This document shows positions 1 through 15,849 of a DNA stretch of 64,000 nt, piece by piece. Within the stretch, counting starts at the first letter, position 1; each line of letters starts with the position of its first letter. Location of the stretch: assembly GCA_032207245.1 (NCBI GenBank), contig CM063502.1, forward strand, positions 45,273,691 through 45,337,690. Direction: 5' to 3'. The notes under the pieces were generated by a model that was given only the letters and a program-made list of their open reading frames with translations, had not been told where the DNA came from and searched no databases. The stretch comes from Pardosa pseudoannulata (lineage: Eukaryota; Arthropoda; Arachnida; Araneae; Lycosidae). The translations under genes and the position numbers were made by a program.

Positions 1-1290
1 TCTTTATCATATGCTTAGCTTCTTGAAAAACAATCATTTCTTAGTGCACCACTTGAAAGATTTAAGACATAGTAATGCAAAAGTATTTTTATTTTTCTTA
101 TCCAAATTCGAAATATTTCACTTACTTTATCAATATTATTCGAACAGAAACAATCTATGACAGCACACTAGAAAAAAAAATGAAAGTTCTAATTTAAATA
201 TGTATGAGATCACAAATTTAAATATTATATACATTTACTTTTACCTCAAATAGTAACATTTTAATGCCTCCAGCATTATATTTATGTAGCATTTAACAGA
301 TTATAACCACCATTAAAAAATCGTCGCATTACACAGGACGACACACATTAAAAGAACAAATTTTAAAATGTAAATTGTTCCCAAGAGCCGCAGGTTGTAA
401 ACCCTTGATTTAGAACTGCAATGCTCTGCATATACGAAGTGTTTTTCTAATGAGAAAGAAGATAAAAGAAAGTACTTTAGAATAACTGCCTTTCATCTGT
501 TACTTTTTTAGCTAACCCTTAATTAGTTCATAAACAGCACTCTAGAGTATTTCCCATTTTGATGTCTAGAGGAGAGCAGTTTTAACTGTAGAAAGTACAG
601 AGACTACATTTTGCAGTTCATTTGAAAGATTTTCCGAAAATAAAATAATCAGAATAAGAGAAAGAAACACTGGCTGACAGTTATATTTTATGAGCATAAA
701 TCTATAATATTTGCATTGCTGCTTTAAGAAGAAATCTATGGGTGAAAACTGATGCAAATAATAATTTGCATTGGAATATACTTAAAGACGTGATGTATCG
801 AAAGAAACCAAGAGTAGTATGTATGGAGCAATTATTCTTTTCTTTCCCAAATTTAGCATAAATATGAAGTTATAGCATGCATCTGATCAAAAGGAAAGAA
901 AATAATAAATATATTGAATAAAAATAAAATATTGAAATGTTCGGAAAACTGGAATACGAATAATAAGTTTTTCTAGGAGGAAAATTTTTATTTACTATCT
1001 TTCCATGAAACGTAGTGCATCTTTCTCCTGTTAATAAATAATTCTGTCAACATTCTACAACATTTCATGCGATTGAATTCACAAATAATTATAAATTAAT
1101 TGAAAATCATTGTAGGATCTAAATTTCATAAATTATTCATTTTATGACGGTAAATTTTAAATATATGATGATACATTTCTGTATAAATAACAAATTAAAT
1201 TATATGTTGTATTTTCAGGAAATTTAGTGGCAACTAAAAACATTCTGTGACGTAAGTATCTTTTATGTGTGGCACATATTTCTACTGTAT
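1..1290. other. AT-rich non-coding stretch
   Basis: This is AT-rich sequence with stops in every frame and no gene. The only element I could name is a short hAT-like terminus near 381-418, listed separately. The small minus-strand open frame at 566-757 has the composition of its surroundings and no recognisable motif. Confidence 0.6.
381..418 (-). mobile_element. hAT-like terminal fragment
   Basis: Read on the minus strand from 418, the sequence begins CAGTTCTAAATC and continues into GGTTTACAACCTGCGGCTC. The CAG start and the ACCTGCGGCTC core resemble the termini of hAT/Charlie-type DNA transposons. The block is clearly more GC-rich than its flanks. No opposite terminus and no 8 bp target duplication were found, so this is at most a truncated end. 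Chance resemblance is possible. Confidence 0.35.
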
Positions 1291-1995
1291 TAAATCTCTC
1301 TAAACTCTTTATATTTCATGCATTTCTTTAAAAAAGAATTGAACTATTTTCTGTTTTGATGGTTGTATGTAATTCATATTCATAGCAATTTTTAAATATT
1401 GCAACAAACAAAATTAAGAGAATGTCAATAAGCATATAAAGTCAAAAATATAACGTGTTACAAATTCAGTGATATTGTATATTCATATTATTATTGTAAT
1501 GTTAACTAACCACAAAAAAGCGATCTAATGTAAGCCCACAATGCGTTCGGAACATTTTAATTCTATTTCTCCTTTGTTAAATTCCTCTAAACTGTTGGTA
1601 TTTTCTTCACTTCTTTAAAAAAGGATTGAAATATTTTCTGTTTTGACGGTTTTATGTAATTCATATACATAGAAGTTTCTAAATATTACAACAAACAAAA
1701 TTAAGAAAACGTGAATAAGCATATAAAGTCAAAAATATAATAACCTTCAAATTCAGTGGTATTATATATCCACGTTGTTATTGTAATGTTAACTAACCAC
1801 AAAAAAAATGTGATCTAATGTAAGCACACAGTGCGTTCCGAAAATTTTAATGCTATTTCTCCTTTGTTAAATCTCTCTGAACTGTTGGTTTGAAGGGTTT
1901 ATTTTTTAGGAAATAATTGAATCATATTCTGTTTTAACGAGTGTATATAATTCAGATTCATTGCATTTTCCACACACAAAGCTGAAAGAATGTTA
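1291..1995. repeat. Tandem repeat, ~290 bp unit, about 2.4 copies
   Basis: Unit 1 is 1291-1577, unit 2 is 1578-1867 and a partial third runs from 1868 to about 1995. Each starts with TAAAT(C/T)(C/T)(C/T)TCTAAACT-like sequence. Units 1 and 2 share long blocks such as ATTTTCTGTTTTGA, AACAAACAAAATTAAGA, GCATATAAAGTCAAAAATATAA and AATGTTAACTAACCACAAAAAA. They differ by scattered substitutions and small indels, so the duplication is not recent. No unit has an open frame or a transposon signature. It could be a short satellite block or tandem copies of an unknown element. Confidence 0.8.
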
Positions 1996-3928
1996 AATCA
2001 TTATTTGAACACAGAAACATTAATTAGGCATCTATCTTTTGCTTATTTTTTAGTTTCCAGGCTTGTGTAGAACAATAAAAAAACACATGTTAATTTTCTT
2101 ACCAAAAATTTCTTGGTGTAAGATAACGCTAATCACAGGAGAACAGGACCATAAATTAATCGGGTCACGGAAGAAGATTTAAGAAATGAAAACATCATAA
2201 ATTACTACCTGCCACTTCAACAGGTTTAGACATAGTCTATAATTCATTCTCGCTGTTAAAGAACAGGAAAATGTAAAGGGAAAGAAAACACCAAACACCG
2301 AACAAACTAAAATCTAGAATGAAAGCATAGGCTATTTTTTAATTCTTTCATTCAGGTATTCAATGTATAGTTACTTTTATGCTTGCAAAAGAAGATACCG
2401 CCGCATTAACATATTTAGCCAATTTTTTTTCGTAGGAAAAAAAATAAGTGATATTGTTATCTGTAAAGTACTTTTCATTAACTCTTTTTTGTGAGGGGTG
2501 AAATTCTTAATGAATGGGTATTAAATATAAAAATTAAAGTAGCAAATGTTGCTTAATAATTAGTTTTTATAAACAAAATGATTAAATAACTTGTATAGCT
2601 TTTACGAAATAATTGATAGCTTTAGTAATTTTTTAAAGCACTTCTTAATTTTTTATGAATAATTTCAAATTTCAAAGGTTTATTTCTATAGTGACTTATA
2701 GACTGACTTAAAATAAATTATAGGCTTTGTGTTAGAAGTTTCAAACTCTTCATTATAAAATGCTTTTTCTGTCAAAGATATAAAAAGTGTTTAAACATTT
2801 TTATTTTTATAAACTAATTTTAGAGGAAAAATCCCCAATAAGTACTCTTTTATTTTTTAGTAGGTTTTTTCTTGATTAAACAGTTTCTTTCAAAACAATA
2901 ATAAAAAATATTTATAGAATCTGTATTACCTGTAATGGAGCCATATTTATTTTAAAATGATAGCGGGGAATATTTAATATGTGATATATATTATATATAA
3001 TGTATATTACAAGGTTGATATATATATAGTAAGAAGTATACAAGAAGTAAGAAGTATATAAGAAGTAAGAAGTATGATTTGGATACTTTAAATTATTTTA
3101 TAATTTTACAGAACACAACAGTGCCCTACTATGCTGCTTTAAATATAGATAATATACGCTATATTGTCTTAATTAAACTGTCAAAAGTTACATTATTCGG
3201 TCTCACATTATTAAAGGAGTTCAAACCAAAAAAGGGAAATTTTTATTTTTCTATTCTCTAATATATAGCAAAGTTCATAACGTAAAAATTAAGTTTCATT
3301 TGCATAAAAATCTTTTTGCATTTTATCTTTTAAAAAAACTGCCTCTTTTTCTTCTACTGGAGTTTTCTGGTGTTCAGATTCTCTAAAGAGACCAGGAGGT
3401 ACATGTAATGGCAAACCGTACGATACTACAGAGAGAAAAATCTAACAATTACAAAGGTAACATTCCAACATGGAAATAACCTTTTAATTATTAAATACTT
3501 TTTAGGTTATTGCATATTATCAGATTAATTTCAAATTAAACACAACATACAGCAATTAGTTTTTAATTTATGGATTGCGGTATACCTTGAGAAGCATGTA
3601 ATCTAAGCTTGATTTTACGACTTTAGAAATAAGAATAACTATATACTTCCATCCAGGGACAAAAATATGATATGCAAATACTAGTGGATATTTACAATGA
3701 CCATTTGCTGAAAAGGTACTTGGGGAAAGTACAAGGAAGTGGTAAATAAACGAGATAATATTTGTGGAATCACCGGTAGCTCTAAAGTGTCTCTTGTATA
3801 AAAAGCTACAAATTAAAAAAATATATGGAAAAAATCATAGGATTGTTTTTATTAAAAGCATAAACTAATGACGGGTGTCTAACAAATGATATTAATCAAA
3901 AATGTAGTTAAGATCACACATGACCCCA
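1996..3928. other. AT-rich non-coding stretch with one minisatellite
   Basis: I see no gene, RNA or transposon here apart from the 18 bp minisatellite at 3028-3077. The plus-strand frame at 3079-3261 is AT-driven, starts with TTG and shows no motif. Confidence 0.6.
3028..3077. repeat. 18 bp minisatellite, 2.8 copies
   Basis: The unit is AGTAAGAAGTATACAAGA, repeated at 3028, 3046 and 3064, with one C/T change between copies and a partial last copy. It directly follows a short TATATA run. Confidence 0.9.
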
Positions 3929-3946
3929 TTAACCCTTTCGTCGGCC
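3929..3946 (+). mobile_element. Possible piggyBac-type terminus (single end)
   Basis: The sequence is TTAA followed by CCCTTTCGTCGGCC. A TTAA target followed by CCCT/CCCTTT is the signature of piggyBac-superfamily ends. I found no matching inverted end with a second TTAA downstream, so the element is truncated or this is coincidence. About 100 bp inside lies a minus-strand open frame (4046-4243) of unusual composition, which could be the end of a coding remnant. Confidence 0.25.
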
Positions 3947-4045
3947 ATTTATTTATCACTCCACGTTTCCAAATTTTCAAAACAGATCTGCTAATTTTAT
4001 TCAATCGATCAAACAATTGATGACAGCTCAAAACTGAAGAGTGAA

Positions 4046-4243
4046 TCAGTCGTCCCGTCGTTTCAATAACAAAACCAATATATTATAATGGGTTTTGCGC
4101 TTCCCACACGTGTATTTCGTAAGATCGTGTAGGTGAAAAGTAATCTTCCCACGGCCCACAGATGGCTTAAAAAGTAAATCCAAGATTCCTGTGGTAAATA
4201 ATTTGCCTAAGAAATCGTAAAGAAAGAGGTGACATATCATCAT
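4046..4243 (-). other. Unclassified 65-codon open frame
   Basis: The frame runs from an ATG at 4243 to a TGA. The segment is less AT-rich than its flanks (for example the stretch around 4090-4160). The product reads like a soluble basic sequence ending KRRDD and contains TKYTCGKRK. I recognise no family. The neighbouring TTAA-CCCTTT terminus suggests a transposon-derived remnant, but this is weak. It may be a chance open frame. Confidence 0.2.
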
Positions 4244-4289
4244 TCTTGTTGGTTTCTACTTTTATCGAAGCGAACTAATATATGTCGAG

Positions 4290-7200
4290 GTTAACTTTCA
4301 ATTCATTAAGATATGGCACTCTTGCTCATAAACATTAGTATATGTTCAGAAATTTTATATCTATCTATTTATCTATTTACGACCGTTCTTCAAAAAAAAG
4401 GAAGAAATCATCTAATTTGTAGCAGCAAGTCACAGGAATAATGAAAAAAAAAACGGCTCATGAAAGGATTTGGAAGTTATTGCAAATTTTAAGGAAATTA
4501 ATTCATATTTTGAAACAAGTTTTACTGTTTAATGTTTTTATTTATATATTTATTTTTTCAAATAAAGCTACTTTTAGATTTTTGTAAATAGAGTAAGTTT
4601 TTGTTTGTTTGGGAAAAGTTTTATGTTAAAATTTATGTTTACCTATGCGGAACTGCTGCTTTAACTTAAATTTAACTTGCTAATTTCCTAATTAATCATT
4701 AAATACTTATTCCATGTAAATTTCAATAATTTTTGGATTAGACTAAAATTTATTTAAAATTTCTAATGAAAACATATATTTCAAAATATACATTCTCAGA
4801 GTATTTTAAAAAATATTACTAAATACACCCGAAACTTTCAGTCTATAGGAAAACCAACGTTTGTGATATCACAAACCTGAATATTATTAGGAACATAACA
4901 GATAATAAATTTCAAATCTTACACTTTATAATTTCTTAAACATTAATTTTCAAGCGTTTTCAGTCGCATTAAATAGAAACGGGAACCAAGTCACTGTTTC
5001 AGATTATTTTAGAATATATCTTTTAAATTTTTTGTAGAATCACATCATTACTTTCTCTGAAAAAACCTCAGAGATGAAAGTGAAAGACATAAAGAATACT
5101 TTTCATATGAGACGTTATTTAAAAAGAATTAAACATCAAAACAATCCTAGATTACTTCACACTATAAATGTCAAATTTATATATAAAAGTTAGAAAATAA
5201 AAATCCAGTTACCTGTGTAGGAAATTTCCTATGTTATGATAATTTTAAATAAAATTTTATTTACCGAGAATTAATTCGTGTCTATTAAACGTTACTAAAG
5301 AGTCTGAAAAAGTCAAAGTAATTAATTCCAATAAATATTTTTAGCTTCATTTATAGCAGCAACTTCTTTATAACATGGCACCACACATGAAAAGAACTTC
5401 TCAAATATGGATGAATATTTACTTCTATCTTATAACAGATAAATGCAATTTAAATGATAATCAATGTGCAGCTTTGGTAATTTCTGTTAAGAAATATGGA
5501 TATACTTCATGTTACTCCTTAGAATGTTTTATATTCGTAGTTTGAGAATATGTTGTTACTATATGAACTTGTTTGTATATTGATTACGTCTACAATAATG
5601 AATAACATTGATTATAAGTTTAAAAAAATCTTATTTCCAAGAATTATCATAAAGTATTTCAAACAACTGCATATTGTAATTAAAGGATTTTTTTTCTCTT
5701 ATTGTAGGAATTTACTGAATTTTTCCTTAAACTCTGCATACATAGGCTGTTCAATATATAAGGTCTCATTTTATTGACCAGAAATTATTAATCCTATGAA
5801 TAATACCTGTATATACAATTGTTTTATCTGTATTGAAATGTAGTCAATTGACAATACACACAGGCTGATATTTCAGAGTGACAAGTGATTAAACGCTAGC
5901 TTGTATTGCTTCGCCTACTAACTGCGGTAACAGACATTCTAATACAAAGGGGCATAGTACATACAAGACGTTTAACTTAAGAACAACGTAGATATCATTC
6001 TACATCAACATTATAGTCCTGATCCTGTATCGTGCAACTTTCAGTTTTCATTAAATTTCCCATTTCACGTTCTATCCAACTAAATATATAGCAAAATGTG
6101 GATAAATGATTTTTTGTCTACTTTTTGAATTTATATTTTAGATTCGGATTTGCAAAAGATTTTTTAAAAGTAGTGATATTTGTACCTTCTTGGTATATTT
6201 ATTGCCCCTTTCTTTTAGATTTCAAAACAACTTTTAATAAAATTTCAGGTAATATTATCTTTTGTATTACATTTAGAAATAGGAATTTTACGGAATTCAG
6301 AACATCTCTTAATAAGAATTAAGTGTACTCTTTCTCGGAAGAATTATTTTTTTAGCATATTTCCTTGTCTTTTGTTCTATATTTGAATATTGTAATATAG
6401 ATCAGTGGCATTTTACTATAATTAAACGCGATATAAAGCAAACTTGGGTTATTAATGGCTTTCAAATAACAACAGCAATGTACTACACCACAGCACTGAC
6501 CTTTAGTATAAATAATACTTACATACATCCTTTCTAAACTAAAAAAAAATGATTCATATAGACAACAACAGACTTTCAATAAAATTATATGATTTCAATA
6601 ATTCTCATATTCTAAATAATATTTTCATTAATTTTTCTTCAAAACCTTTCTAAAACTGTAAAAATAAGCCCAATTTCATTTCATTGTATTTCTGTCCCTA
6701 TATAAATCCCTTAAAACTATCTTCTCTGTTTTGAATTATATTTGATATTTATTAAGAAGATTTCATGCCGTTTATAGAAGCATTCTATAAAATATGGCTC
6801 TTGGAAAAACCTCGTCTATTTCTAAATTTATAGGTGGCATTAGTAACCGCATATACAAAATGCTCCCTTCAAAAGGTTTCTTTTAAATGCGGTAGGTTTA
6901 CCATTTTTTGTAGAGTAATTTGTCATCATTTCGAATGTATAAATTTCATACCGATTACTTAAAGTATTCTTAAGAGTAGTTGGGTTATTTTTCTATCAAG
7001 TATTTTTATTGATTTGAAAGACAAAATGTATATCCTTTGCTATTATCAAAATTTCAATTTTTCTCTGGAATAAATTCTGCATTTCATCATATAAGAGTAT
7101 AGTATAAGAATTCCGTTTAATAATGAAAAATATCTCATTCTTAACTCAGAGCTTGAATTGGGTAAATACATAGTGAAATATATTTTAAACAAAGTAACAA

Positions 7201-7515
7201 AATGAGAAATTGCATTAGGTACTTTCAATTTGCTCACGTTCAAAACAAAACGGAGGTCTCAATATCACCAGAATACAAATTCTTAAGTGAATTGAGAAGT
7301 ACTGATTAGTGAGGAATTTTATATCATCTTAAAAAAGTTTTTTTAATATTAACTTTAAGGGAACAACGGAATTTAAAAAAGGTTATAATTTGGTCAGAAT
7401 TACGTGATTTGTTTAAGTGTAAATGTCAAACATTCATGGAGTAATCAAATTTTATAAATTTAATGATACGTGGTATGTGATATGTGTATTTCAATAAAGT
7501 GTGGTAACCAAGCAA
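4290..7515. other. AT-rich non-coding stretch
   Basis: I see no gene, RNA or clear repeat. The short open frames here (5550-5777, 6125-6322, 6352-6579, 7046-7243) are rich in I, F, N, Y and K, as expected from AT composition, and carry no motif. Confidence 0.6.
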
Positions 7516-7517
7516 AA

Positions 7518-7575
7518 GCAAGAGAGCTTAGTACGTGCACTATTGCACCAGAGTCAATGGGTTCAAGTTCTACAG
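7518..7575 (+). mobile_element. Degenerate tRNA-like (SINE head) relic
   Basis: GGGTTCAAGTTC at 7559-7570 resembles a pol III B box (GGTTCRANYCC). AGCTTAGTACG at 7525-7535 resembles an A box, and the spacing is tRNA-like. The anticodon arm does not fold properly (GTGC/GCAC around a 6-nt loop), so this is not a functional tRNA. A decayed tRNA-derived SINE head is the most I can suggest. Confidence 0.25.
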
Positions 7576-7579
7576 CTGG

Positions 7580-10500
<2,921 letters not shown>

Positions 10501-10740
10501 TTTAGAAAAGTAAAATTGATAATTTAGGGGTTTGAGGGCTCTTTTAATGCAAGCGCATGAAACTTTAATAACTCATTATAGAAGCACTAGACGGGAGAGA
10601 GCGTCTTGAGAAAGGATTGCTGCATTAACCATGGCTGAGAGGGGCTCCTTTCTTAGAGTGTGGACGTTAGCCATGGGTAGCCTTATTTGATGATTTTCTG
10701 TTAAACTGTGCAATATACAGAAATAAAGAACTCTGACTAT
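10501..10740 (+). other. Unique block between two (TA)n arrays, with poly(A) signal
   Basis: This 240 bp block is markedly richer in GC than its flanks. It contains an 8 bp inverted repeat CCATGGCT/AGCCATGG (10629-10636 with 10669-10676) and an AATAAA at 10722-10727. It has no open frame. The AATAAA near the 3' boundary, the GC content and the simple-repeat flanks suggest the 3' part of an interspersed retroelement or LTR, but I cannot name a family. Confidence 0.4.
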
Positions 10741-10749
10741 TCATGCGAC

Positions 10750-10752
<3 letters not shown>

Positions 10753-10824
<72 letters not shown>

Positions 10825-10828
10825 TATA

Positions 10829-10890
<62 letters not shown>
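10753..10890. repeat. (TA)n array, ~138 bp
   Basis: A TA array with phase slips near 10818 and 10836. It is followed by CATGCACACATACATATATAAG and a GT-rich stretch, as in the other arrays of the window. Confidence 0.97.
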
Positions 10891-10894
<4 letters not shown>

Positions 10895-13811
10895 GCACAC
10901 ATACATATATAAGTGTATTTGTTTTAGTGTGTGTTGGCATAAGAGGAAGTGAGAGCAATATAGGACTATTTTCTACAGCATCAGCTGAGTAACGAAGATT
11001 ATCATAGAACTGTCAAATAAAGAAATATTTAGCATTTTTTGCATTGTTCTGGACCCACCTATTTATGCAGTTTCAAATGCATAACGGTTTTATCCCTTTT
11101 ACTTCATTGACTTCAGCAAATATAAAACATAAATTTACTTTAAGTGAGAAATAATAAAATAACTTTATTTTTACACTAATAATACATTAATTTCCGTATT
11201 ATAAAAATTGCTTATATTTTGCTGAAAAAAATAGAAACCTTTGTGTTAGCAACTTTTTAGGAAGATTTAGAAGTTAAAATATACTTTTAAAACTAAAAGA
11301 AATGAAGATAAAATAAATACTTAATTTTACAAAGTTTTTACTAACATTAACTTAGTCACAGTTTCTTGAAGATCTTGATTTTTTACTTTCTGAAGAAGAA
11401 TAAAATAGAAGCATCAAAATATCAGGCGGGCAAAATAAAGTTCATATCCAAGTCTTTCTCATGCTGATGTCTTGCAAAACGTCGTATCTCTCCTGTTTAC
11501 TACTTGAATAAAGTTGTTACGCTTTAAATTTTTTACCTGCTCGTTTTCGTTTTCAACTCGTTGACAGCTTATTTTAAGGTGCCAAAAAGAAGGTAGTCAT
11601 CTGAAGCCCATATTTCAATGGCGAAGTTTGAAAAACCTTTTTTCTGGAACAAAGAATAAAAGAAGAGTGCGACTTGAGTTTGGAGAAGTTAAAATATTGT
11701 AATTTTCATACAGGTTACAATGGAATCACATGTTTGACTGTTGTAGTATTTATATACAAAAATCCTATCTTTATGGAAACAGATGCATTAACAAGTTTCA
11801 GTTCTAAAATAATATGCACTTTTTTACTATATAAAATGCACTATTTAGTTTTATAAGAAAACCTTTTTTTTCTGAACCGTTAGATAATATTGCATGCCTC
11901 ACTTTCTTTAGATTGTGTATAAATTAAAGAGTTAAGATATTTTAACTAGTTATTATGAATTAAATATTCAAGAAGTAGTACTTTTAAAATAATTTGCAAC
12001 ACTTAAATATAATTCAGTGGCATTTTATAATTATATCATTTTTAACCTCATATCATTACCTTTTTTATTATTTTAAAAGCATAATAATTATTTCAAACAC
12101 TATGACAATTTGATGTCAAACGGTAGTATATAATCACCAGTACTTTCTGTTAAAAATATAAAATGCAAGTTATTTTTATCCAAGAATATATTTCAGTAAA
12201 ATGAATAAGATTTTATTTAAATTCCATTAGATAAATTCATGGTAAACGTTTCATTCTAGAAATAAATCCTTTTCAAGTATGTTTTAGAACATATATATAT
12301 TGTTATATTTTCTTCCCAAATTATATCAAGATTGTTTCTGCACACTTAATTTATTTTACTATTTTTTAAGAAGAACGTAAGAGAAATTAAAAACTCCCAG
12401 CCTCTCAAAAATTTTGATTTTTCTTAGAATTATTTCGCAAAGGAATATACAAATAAGTTCATAGGGTTTTAGATTATGCTAAATAATTTTATGACCTTTA
12501 TTTAAATGTTTATGATCTTAACATATGTGAGTTATAAAATACTGAGTAATAAAAAAGAAAATAACTAAAAAATTTATTATATTAGTAAAATAGATAGATT
12601 TAGGATAAAATTCAATTTATGCAGGAAACAATGAAAAATTGCTTTGTTTATATTGCAAATTGTGACACATATTAAAATAGATTCCTGACGAGTAACATAT
12701 ATTTAAAAAAAGGAAATATCTTTTCATTATATGAATAGACATATCCTCTATTATGATTAATATTGATTCATATTGAAGAGATTTAGCATATTTTCAGTAG
12801 CTTTGATTACGACATTGTATTATGGTTTTATGTTCCTAAATATTAGCCATTGCAAAAATATTTTTAAATAAAATCATACACATTGTAAACTTTTTATTAA
12901 TAAGAATAGATACATAACTATTAAAAAGCCACCAGCAATTTGTTTTCAATATATCGACAACTAGCAAAGTTAATAAAAGTTTCAGCAAAGCGTTACGATA
13001 TCTTATTTGAAACAGAATAGGAAAAACCATTAAGAACAAATAATCAATGGAGTGTTACTAAGCAAGTTTAATAGGTCAAATCTATTAGATTGAGTATATA
13101 GGTCATGAAAATTATTTAGAGAAATACAAATATTTTATAACATTGAACAACGGTATAAGATCAAATAGAACCATAGTTTGGTTTTATATACTTTATAATA
13201 GAGGCAAAACTTGTTAACATAGCATTAATTAAATAATTAATTTTAAATTTAATAAAAAAGGTACAAAGTTTTGAGTGATATATAAAATGTACCTAAAAAC
13301 ATATATGATTCGAGTACTAATTTTCAAAAATAATTTCTTCAAAATTTATTGATAACTTTAAAATATTTTTAAAAATGTAAGATATATAATTTGGACTTTA
13401 GTTAAAACATTTGAGTTTTGTTCAAAATTGATTTAAGCCATACCATATGTTCTGTAATATTATAATTAGTTAGCTGCAAACTATATTCCAATTTTCTGAA
13501 ATCCATCGGGGAGTAAAATTATTCACACAAATAATTTATATCAAAAATCGAAACGAGACGGAAAAAAAATTACAGATATGGGGATATTTCGATTCTGGTA
13601 TGAGTATTCAGTGATTAAAATTAGAGAATTGGATCCATGCTGCATTTGTAACACCAATTAAATTTTTAATAATTTGTCGTCTCTGTTCTCTTTTTCTTCA
13701 ATTGTATTGTTTGAAGAACTTGACGAAGAGATGCATGTCTCGCAAAGAAATGCATTTGCTCAAAGTAGATAAATAATATATAGTCCTAACTTAGTTTTAT
13801 TAACTTGGAAA

Positions 13812-13868
13812 AGCTTTAAATAAGACTTTAAATAAGAGTGTTTTTCACACTTTAAATAAGAGTGTTTC
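13812..13868. repeat. Short imperfect tandem repeat
   Basis: ACTTTAAATAAGAGTGTTT occurs twice with an 8-10 bp CAC-containing link, preceded by a shorter CTTTAAATAAG copy. It is a local slippage product of about 2.5 units. Confidence 0.8.
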
Positions 13869-14454
13869 TGGAATGTCACAGGACTTTTCATATTACATTG
13901 GATTGAGAGTGCCTTTCCTTAAGTATTCAGATAAATATTGCTCAAATAAAAAGATGCCCATATACAACTATTGATATTCTCGAGGATTGATGTATAAGAC
14001 AAAAATGTTGAACTATCACCACCTACATATATGTACATATTTTTTTTGCAGTACATAGAAAAAATTATAATATATATGATTTACATGATCGCGTTTCAAA
14101 CATAAAGAAAGAAGTCAATAAAAAGAAATGATTATGAAATTATTTTCTATTACCAAATTAATTTCTTTTTAAAGCTAATAGGCCAAATGTGATGCATTCT
14201 GTATATAAAAATAAAACTAATATAAAGCAATGTAAAAATTCAATAGACATGTACGTGCATATATAGTGCACAATATTCTGAAACCAATAAATATTTCAAA
14301 ATTTATAATAAACATTTATAGTATAAGCATGTTTTATTTACCCATATCAGAAGTTTGAGATTTTATTTTCGAGAAATTTCTTAACCACCGTAGTTCTTTG
14401 GCATGCCCTGCCTACAAAAAACTATTTTATTCGAAGATTTCGTAAAGTACTAAA

Positions 14455-14589
14455 ATGGAAGCCGAGAAATTCCCATTTCGAAATCATTCTAATAACAGAG
14501 CCAGCAGCTTCTTCCTTAGTTACTTTTTGTATTTAGCTTTGCAATTTTGTTCGCCGAGCCAGCTGAGACTTTCTATTCGCTCTTCCTGA
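14455..14589 (+). other. 44-codon ATG open frame, unclassified
   Basis: The frame starts at AAAATGG, a reasonable Kozak context, within a segment less AT-rich than its surroundings (about 14370-14600). The product begins MEAEKFPFRN and has a hydrophobic stretch around residues 17-32 (ASSFFLSYFLYLALQF). It is short and unrecognised, with no splice or transcript evidence. A chance open frame is the default reading. Confidence 0.15.
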
Positions 14590-15849
14590 TAACAGGTTAC
14601 ACAAAATGTGTCTAAAATGCCTTTGTGTATACAATCAAAATTGGTATTTTCTCCAAGACGTCATTATTTGAATTAGGATGTGTGGACAAAATTTTTAATC
14701 AAATTTTCAGAAATTATTGATTTATTTCCTCTTTTCTAGACTCTACATGTACGATGCCTACTTTAGATTGCGTATGATGTGAATTATTCAAAAAAATTTT
14801 TATTTATTTATCACTTTCATGAAAGTTACTGAGAGAAAATAAAGGAAAATAGATTTGAAAATATTTAAACACTCACTATGAATTATTTAGCATATGAAAC
14901 TATTTAATTGCACTGAAATTACTTTAAATGCTTAATTATTTTAAATAGGATTTTTTACTTGCTCGTATTTATAATTTTTCACCTTACTTTCTTGCATAAA
15001 AATGTAGCAATAAAAAACTCAGTATTTTCAAAGTCTAGTAAATTTGGAAGACTCTCGTTGTTTAACAGCCCTTTAGCTTTTATTTATGGAATGATTTGCT
15101 GATAATTTTCATTCTGTATATCTGCTTTTTGGTATATTTGTATAGATGGCAGTGGAAACACCTCAACACAACGAAATTCAAGTATAAGTATCTCTCAGTA
15201 TCTTAATTATGTTTTAAATTACATATAATTAATTTTGCACGAATTCTTGTGTGGATCTATTATTTAAAGCAGAGGAGCTTTAAAGACATCTATCAGTTGA
15301 AATGACAATGCATAAAATAGAGAGTCAAATACAGTCATACTCATTTCATATAAATTTGTATAATTACATCCGCTTGAGTGAATAAGGTTAACTTCAACGC
15401 AATAGTTCTTAATCAAACTGAGAAATAACTGGTTCGAAAAAGCTAAGCTAATCGGATACTCATAAACGAATTTTTTTTTACACTCAAATGGTTATTTTAT
15501 TTTAATAAAATTTCTAATTTGTGTGTTGCTGTACATCCGTATATTAAAAATAAATTGTTTTCAGTTAAATTTTCATTGCTTATTGGTAATATCAAAATCT
15601 TCTAGGTTTATTTTTCCTTTCTCAGTGTATCAAATACCTGAATATTGTGTATTAATACGTCTCTCAAAAAATTATGTATGTATTTGTCTAGTTTCAGAGT
15701 GCTTAATGTTGTAAATACTAAACATATTGTTAAGACTTTTAAAAGTTTAAATAATTGTTTTACAAAAACCTTAAGTAACATACAGAAAAATAATACTTAG
15801 TTTTCTTCAATAAAAGTTCTTGGCATATGTAACAAAGAGTTACAGTTGG

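Larger units (their letters stand above)
10960..15840. other. Long AT-rich non-coding stretch
   Basis: Stops are dense in all frames and I find no RNA gene or named transposon. Only a short imperfect tandem repeat (13812-13868) and a 44-codon ATG frame (14455-14589) stand out, listed separately. Confidence 0.6.
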
